Assembly (NCBI GenBank): GCA_050084515.1
Contig: CM114271.1
Coordinates: 9,672,001 to 9,736,000 of the forward strand
DNA: 64,000 nucleotides
Direction: 5' to 3'
Source: Blasia pusilla
Taxonomy: Eukaryota; Marchantiophyta; Marchantiopsida; Blasiales
Shown here in pieces: positions 58,238 to 64,000 of this stretch. Position numbers and translations under genes: made by a program. Numbering within the stretch: position 1 is the first letter of the stretch; every line of letters begins with the position of its first letter. Under the pieces are notes generated by a model that made no database searches, was not told where the DNA came from, and was given only the letters and a program-made list of their open reading frames with translations.

Positions 58238-59293
58238 TGGGGGCAGGTATTCTGGCAAGAGAGAGTAAGAGAGGAGAGGAAGAGAGGAAGAGAGGAGAGT
58301 CTCTCTTCAAAACTTTTTGACATATTTGAATTTTTTGTTTGCTTTCAAATTCATGAAATCTTTAGAAGAGAGTAGGTAGTGGTCCACATTTGGCCCTAAA
58401 AAAAATTCCTTTTTCCTGGGGGCGAAAAAAAAGTAGACATCATAAGACCACTACAAACATTTTTCCATCACTCTCCATGTGAGCCTAAGTTTCTTAACAT
58501 TACCTGTCTCGGTCTACAAAAAGCAGTGCCCATGGGTATTTTTGTTGGAGGACCACCCGGATGCCAACCTCTCTTTTTGCAGGGATTGTTGCCTGCATCA
58601 TGGCCTCCCCTGAATTGCCCCATAACCAACTTTCTCTTGGTTATGAATGGTGTCTGCTCAAGACCAACTTTGTGAAATATGAACACATGAGAGGATAATT
58701 GAACCAAAAGATTGTTAGCTGTTTGGAGTAAAGAGGAACTAATGTCCCTTCATTCAGATCCTAAGGCTGAGAAACCGAGAAGCTGCACCCCTCCCAACCC
58801 GTAAGAAAGCTCACCATAAGAAAGGAAAGATTTTTAGAAGTGATTTTCTTCCACCCTGCACCCACGACGATCTAACAGGTTGGGAATCCGAAATGGCAAT
58901 CTGATAGGTAGTAGGAATCCTGCACATCTTAGACAAGAAAAGAAGCCTACAACTGGTTTGACGAATGTAGGGGAACGAGCCAAACGTTAAGAAGCCCGCC
59001 ACAATGCGTCAGAAGTTGGTCTCACAGGGAAAGAGTCTGATCACTCAAGCAGTCAACCCGTCGGAATCCGACAGCTTGCCTAGAAATGGTTAAAAAGTTG
59101 CAGTGGGCAAAAAGCAAAAAGTTGCAACCCGTCGGAATCATACGGGTTGCAAAATTGTAATTCTGAGTAGCTAAAAGAACACAATCCACAAGTCCAACAA
59201 AATATTCCATCAAACTTTTGCAAACACCATTATGGGTTGAAAAAATCTCGTCCTTTATTACCTCCGAAGGAACCTCGGAAATGTACATTTGAC
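58238..59293 (-). other. Outer end and 3' flank of the A6 element
   Basis: The end (58238-58330) reads GGGGGCAGGTATTCTGGC then AAGAGAGGAGAGGAAGAG, the inverted counterpart of the A2 end. The flank has sequence shared with A2 and A5 (58460-58530), one insertion-like stretch (58530-58680) not seen in the others, and two palindromes (59050-59155). No gene is seen. Confidence 0.5.
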
Positions 59294-62200
59294 CTAGTCA
59301 ATGATTTCTTCAGCCTTGTCATCTACAAATTTACTCCTAACTCTCCTCGGTGACAGTACAAAAGGAATGTCATGGGATACAAGTGGCTCCTATGGCTGAT
59401 TGTAGACGGGGATCGAAAATGTTGGCGAATTTGAGAGCCTTGGCCCCCCCCTAGGTACGCCATAACGGTCCCATGTAACCTGATTTGAGTCCCACCGCCT
59501 TCCTCTGCAGTATACCTTGTACGCTCTACAATGTGACACCCATCCAGTATCAATATGTGCTCCGTCCTTGGTAATACCATGATGGCAATCGCACAGGTAG
59601 TAGGAATCCAACACGTCTGAGAGAAGAAAAGAAGCCTACGCCTGCCTTTACGAGTTGAGGGGAAGCTGCCAAGGGAAGAAACCCGCCAGACTGCCTCTTA
59701 AGTTGGACCAACAAGGAAAGAGTCCGATCAGGCAACCTGTTGAAATCCGACAGGTTGCCTGGAAGTGGTAAAAAGGTGCCGTCGTCAAAAAGTGAAAAGT
59801 TGCAAGCAGGAGAAATCCGACGGGTTGCAAAATAGAAGTTCGCGGAGTACAAAGACGATCACATTCGAAAAGACATAAAAAATGTTCAGAAAACTACAAC
59901 CGGAGCTCTCGGCTTCGGTGGAGAGTTATACGCCCCAACGAGCCTCTCGTATTCTGCCTTTGCCTCCTTGCAAAGGTCAAACAGTTCCTGCCTTCCCTCA
60001 AGGCAAAGAATGTTCCTGCCACTCTCCCAAGCGCCTTTGATACTTGCCCCTGAAAGTCCGACTAAGTCGAACACCAAGTCACCCGGCCTTCAGCAGAGCT
60101 CGATGAGCGTTTGCATCAGGGCTGGCGATTTTTCCCTTCCTCCCAGAAGTGGGGTACTGTCTTGCATGTAAATTCCCGGGGGATTGTACAAACTATCTAA
60201 GCTATACTCATCTGAGCATGGATCCACAGGATCCTGGATCTTGAACACCTGGAAGTTGTGTTGGGGCCGAACGAAGCAGTACACGTAGGAGTGGTCCATC
60301 TGTAAAGAAGCACGTTGGAAACAATGTCAGCAACTAAAGAAGTCGGCTTGACCCTAGAGAACTTTTTCAATTACTAACTTTGGATCAACCTGTCAGAGTC
60401 CGACGGGTTGTTTGAAGAGCTCGTCCTCGCTCCCTCCAGTCAACATCAAGAAGCAGCCCCTATCACTCAGATAGGCGTATGCAAAGGAGAACAATAGCGC
60501 GATTTGGTCATAAGAGAGCAAAGACATTCGTCAGTATTTCGTCCGACGGATTTCGCCCGATATCGCAACCCCGAGGGGCGGATCAGCGATCAAGAGATCC
60601 ACCGCAACATCTTTGACCACTCCATTCACCGTCGAGGCAGCGTGCCCGTTTCGTTAGAGCTTCTGTCCCAGCGTTGTCAATTTATCAATGGCTAGTGTCG
60701 ACGCTTGAGAACTGAAGCTTTTCAGCTCATCCAATAAAGGAGTGGACTGAAGGAGGAGGCTTGTCCGGGTCGTTGTTTGTCTGTGTCTTCCCAAGGATGA
60801 TGGACTGTATTCTCCTTGGGACAACCCTGGCACCTCTCGCTTCCGCTTCTCCCGAGTCTGCGAACGGCTTGTCGAGGTCTCTATGACCTCATACTCTGGT
60901 GGGGTTTTTTTCGCCGAGGACGTGGTCCGACCCTCTCTCCCCGCTCGCCCGGACGATTCCGCCTCTGGCCTTGAATCTTCAGCCTCTCTTTGGGAAGACT
61001 CGGCTTCGGAATTTTTCCCTCCCCTTGCCTTGCCTTTGAGACCCACTGTGGATTTGTCTTTGGTTGTGCTGACCTTGGAAGCCAACTCAGTTGTCTCGTA
61101 GGCTTGCTCTTCTGCATCTCCTCTGAAGAAGTCTTCAGGCTACACAAAATTGGGAATGTCGTCTTGTCCTGAGGCCACTTCATCATGAAGCACTCGTAAA
61201 TCCTTATCGGTGATGTCTTCAGGGTCGTTGAAGTCAAGCTAAATGGGGCAATTCTCCACCTCCCAATCGGACATGTGCTGCCCCATCTCCATGTCGTACA
61301 TGGAGAATGTCTCTCCATCAGGCGGCGAAGCCCACAATTTCAAGGTTTCCGGTAATTTTCCCCAGTTACCTGCATTCTTACACTGGACGAGGTACCTAAA
61401 GACCATCCGTTGGGCAGCTTTTACTCAAACTGAATCGGCCGTCTGCTCCTGTAGATCTCGCTTCTTCTTTGCTTGATCCCGTTTGTTCCCCTCGATTTCT
61501 TTGTCAAGCTCTGCCTGAGGGAGGACGCAAACCTTGAACATTATCTTGAATCCTAGGTTTTTTATTGGCTTATCCCGGATATCGTCAAGCCAAACCTCGA
61601 AATCTACAGAACTTTCTAGGTTTGCTTCATCCGGAATGGGCTCTAATCTTTTGAGCTCCGCTTGCAGACCGTCTAGCACGGACTTCCCGATAACCAATAG
61701 CAGCCCCAAAGACGACCATTCGCGTAGCCACTGGGAGATCACTGGATCGGACACACCCGGAGGATGGTGTTCCGCCCTCTTCTGGGCCTCTGTGCCCTCG
61801 AGATTGATTTTCATCAGCCGGATCCTCCTAAACTTGCTTATGCCGGACAACGCAAATCGATGCACGCGATCCAGGGACACTTTTCGACGGATTGCATTCA
61901 GATTTGCTAATGCCTAATGAGGGAATGGATGAAGGACCACTGCCTTCACGCAAAAATGTGCCTCCAAGGAGTTGGGCCGCTCCTCTGCAAACTTGGTCCA
62001 CGCCATGAACCTGTGATTTCCATCCCAGATGAAGAAATACAGATTCCTCATCCAGCTGAATTCCGTGCCCTCTACTTGCCTTCTGAAATCCTGGTCTCTC
62101 ATCCTCCAGAATGTGTCAATCTTTTCCAAGTCCTCCTCCGTAACCAGGGCTTGGGTTCCATGCTCGTCGTAAGGCTGAACATAGAAGGGAGGAAAGCTAT

Positions 62201-63070
62201 CGACGTAGGATGTTGTCTCCGCCGATTGTTTAAGCTTCGCGATGTCTTGGTCGGACTGAATTTTGCGGACGTATTCCATTGTCTGCAATCGGCAGAGTGG
62301 AATCCTCAGGGCGTTGTGGCCCTCCATGAGTGCCATCTGCTTTACCACCTGTCAGAACCGGGACAAGATCAATAAGCTACACTGAATTCCCAATGAATTG
62401 CAATTCACATAATTAAAAAAATCCAGATCCTCTCGTACCCGCTCGAAAATTGGGTCGGTTTCTTGACCAGCCAACTTGTCTGAGAAAATCTGGAAGCTGG
62501 AAAATCGACTGGGAACTCGTCGATCCAATAGAGGTCGATGTCTTCCGCCGCGCTTGAAGACGAGAATGACCGCTCTCCGGATTCTTCAGCAATGTCCACC
62601 ATCTCCACGCTGGCGGTCCTCATGACCTCATCGTCCGTGATTTGAACTTTTGGCATTTCCGCTATGTTGATTGTGTCCCCGGACTTCATCGGGGACATTT
62701 CCCGCATCTCAACACTTTCGGTTGGACGGGCAGGGCTGTTGTCAATGGCTATCGCTTTTTCCCTCCTCGCTTTAGCCAAGTCTGCTCTCCTCACCGACGC
62801 GTCCAGATGCTTCTTTTCTCTCTTTTCGTCGGCGATCCTTTTCTTCAAGGCCTTCGTCGTCTCAGCCTCTGCGTTCTGTCTATCGAGCGTCTCTTGAACA
62901 CGTCTCGCAAGAAGCTTCTAGTTGTGCATCTCCGCTTCCCTTTCCCGCTCCTCGATTTCCTGTTGCCTAATTTCATTTGCGTTTAACGAGGCCTCGGAGA
63001 TCTTGACGCAGAGTCCTAATGGACTTCGAGTGAAACTCCGCACTTGTTTGCTGTGATTTTTCCACGTCAT
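59294..63070 (-). pseudogene. Gene A copy 6: ParB/methyltransferase-like with near-canonical motif IV
   Basis: Start ATG at 63070. Exon 1 (to about 62430) is a coiled coil with shifts near its start and end. Exon 2 (62348-61917) is an open ParB-like segment (MEYVRKIQSDQDIAKLKQ, FFIWDGNHRFMAW). A deletion near 61881-61917 removes the rest of exon 2, intron 2 and the 5' part of exon 3. Exon 3 resumes VSLDRVHRFALSG and runs to the basic linker. Motif IV reads LLIADPPLG (60590-60566), closest to the active (D/N)PPY form of any copy. Exon 4 (60299 to about 59885) is open: GGREKSPALMQTLI (motif X), then PGDLVFDLVGLSGAS (motif I). The last block (59616-59294) ends VDDKAEEIID. Confidence 0.65.
59735..59830. 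repeat. Palindromes in A6 before the last exon
   Basis: Two copies (about 59738-59761 and 59803-59828) lie between exon 4 and the last coding block. A4 lacks this stretch, which is replaced there by telomere repeats. Confidence 0.7.
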
Positions 63071-63552
63071 TTTTTCCGGAAATGCCTCCACCTATGTCCA
63101 CGATGAATCGCTTGATCAGTCGCCTTGCTGATGTCGAGATGAGTCGCCTTGATGGGTAGCTCGAATCGTCTCGCGATCATTCAGTCGAACCGTCTCGCTC
63201 TCGTTCGGTCGAACCGTCTCGCTCTCGTTCCCTCGTATCGACTCGCGATGACTCGCCGTGTGAAACGCCCCTTGGTATCTGATCAGCTGCTGCGCGGGAG
63301 AGAGAGGAATGGAGATCGCGAAATGAGAAACCGGAAATGAGCGATTTAGGCCCTATTTATACTTTTCTAGCCGTTGGGCTGACTGTTGGGTCCCGTCGTC
63401 CTTTTGACGGCGACGTGCCGGAGGTTACGGAAGTCCGGACGTGAAAAATGGCAACCCGTCGGAGTCCGACAGTTTGCGCGCCTCCGCCGTCCTGGGTACG
63501 TCGCCACGTGCGGAAGAAACCCGTTGGAGACCGATGGGTTGAGCACCTCTGC
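63071..63552 (-). promoter_or_regulatory. Gene A6 promoter region
   Basis: TATAAATAGGG on the minus strand (63362-63352) lies next to CCCAACGGCTA and a decayed partner CCCAACAGTCA (63391-63369). A leader with repeated CTCGCTCTCGTTC (63186-63230) follows towards the gene. Two palindromes at 63450-63545 are all that remains of the spacer array before a junction near 63553. Confidence 0.6.
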
Positions 63553-64000
63553 CAATACATCCTTCCTATTCCATTGCCACTCAAGACATCTTTCGTGGCG
63601 ATGATCTCCATTTTTGCCTCCCGAGCTGATGCAATTCATTTTGCTCTCTCCACCGTTGGCCTGCACATTCTGTTTCTCTTCACCCCATTTCTAGACTCAA
63701 ACAGAAATAATGGATTGAGATCATCCACCTTCTCCGGGTACATGTTGACATCAATGCTGGGTTGAATACGAAATGCGAAGGTCTCTGTAATGCGAACTTG
63801 TAAGATTGTCCACTTCGTCTTGAGTGCAGTTCGTACCTGCGGCAATGGGCCAAATCATGGGGGTATTCCCGGGAGCTCCAATGGCAGCCGGATAAGACTT
63901 CCGGAAAGCGCAAGATTCATTTGGGCAGAAGAAGTACTTCAATTGATCCCCGGTCCTCGTGAAACGATCAAAGGTTTTGAGTCCCCAAAACCCAGGCAGT
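63553..64000 (-). pseudogene. Gene B copy 5: C-terminal region, running off the window
   Basis: The minus frame matches B3 exon 2 from the window edge: PGFWGLKTFDRFTRTGDQLKYFF-like, then ESCAFRKSYPAAIGAPGNTP, then VDDLNPLFLFESRNGVKRN, up to IATKDVLSGNGIGRMYW. It breaks off against the A6 spacer at 63553, just before the SWIM finger. A short deletion near 63800 removes the segment reading GFRLIDGGSLDHV in B3. The rest lies outside the window. Confidence 0.6.

Noticed and set aside
59294-63070. Bacterial or phage contamination, given ParB and methyltransferase motifs
   Set aside because: The genes have shared GT-AG introns, TATA boxes, plant telomere repeats nearby, and are interleaved with plant-type retroelements.

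Overview
The window looks like repeat-rich nuclear DNA of a streptophyte plant, either a charophyte alga or an early-diverging land plant. The evidence is a plant-type telomere heptamer (CCCTAAA)n at 31769-31799, GT-AG introns shared between gene copies, TATA boxes, Ty3/Gypsy elements primed by a tRNA-Asp-type binding site, and a plant-type PHD-finger remnant. I cannot name the species. No rRNA, tRNA or CRISPR locus was recognised.

Most of the 64 kb is one family of large elements, about 12 kb when pieced together, present in at least six broken copies in both orientations. Each unit has two genes diverging from a 1.1-1.5 kb spacer. Gene A encodes a coiled-coil N-terminus, a ParB-like segment (DGNHR), a long unrecognised middle, and a beta-class amino-methyltransferase-like C-terminus with motif order IV, X, I. 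Gene B resembles a MULE-type transposase with a C-terminal SWIM zinc finger. Both outer ends are purine-rich and look like terminal inverted repeats. Introns, spacers and 3' flanks are packed with a 27-bp palindrome: arm GCAACCCGTCGGA, one base, then the reverse complement. I estimate 150-200 copies by eye.

Layout: A1(-) 1-2709; spacer; B1(+) 4256-6003; truncated Ty3/Gypsy element (-) 6004-10725; A2(+) 10728-14391; truncated Gypsy LTR and leader (+) 14392-15767; B2(-) 15768-19627; spacer; A3(+) 20750-26540, internally inverted; exon-like repeats 26590-28010; PHD pseudogene 28197-28870; N-terminal half of gene X 29625-31515; A4(-) 31516-36362; spacer; B3(+) 37693-42150; B4(-) 42150-48286, split by a retroelement at 42518-46312; spacer; A5(+) 49723-56124; C-terminal half of gene X 56125-58110; A6(-) 58238-63070; B5(-) 63553 to the window end. 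Gene X appears to have been split by the 24.6 kb A4/B3/B4/A5 block.

Nearly every gene copy has stops or frameshifts, so most entries are pseudogenes. The main points of interest are an element that pairs a ParB/methyltransferase-like gene with dense palindrome arrays, and a retroelement at 42518-46312 that carries the start of a C5-cytosine methyltransferase. All family assignments come from reading motifs by eye. No database search was possible.
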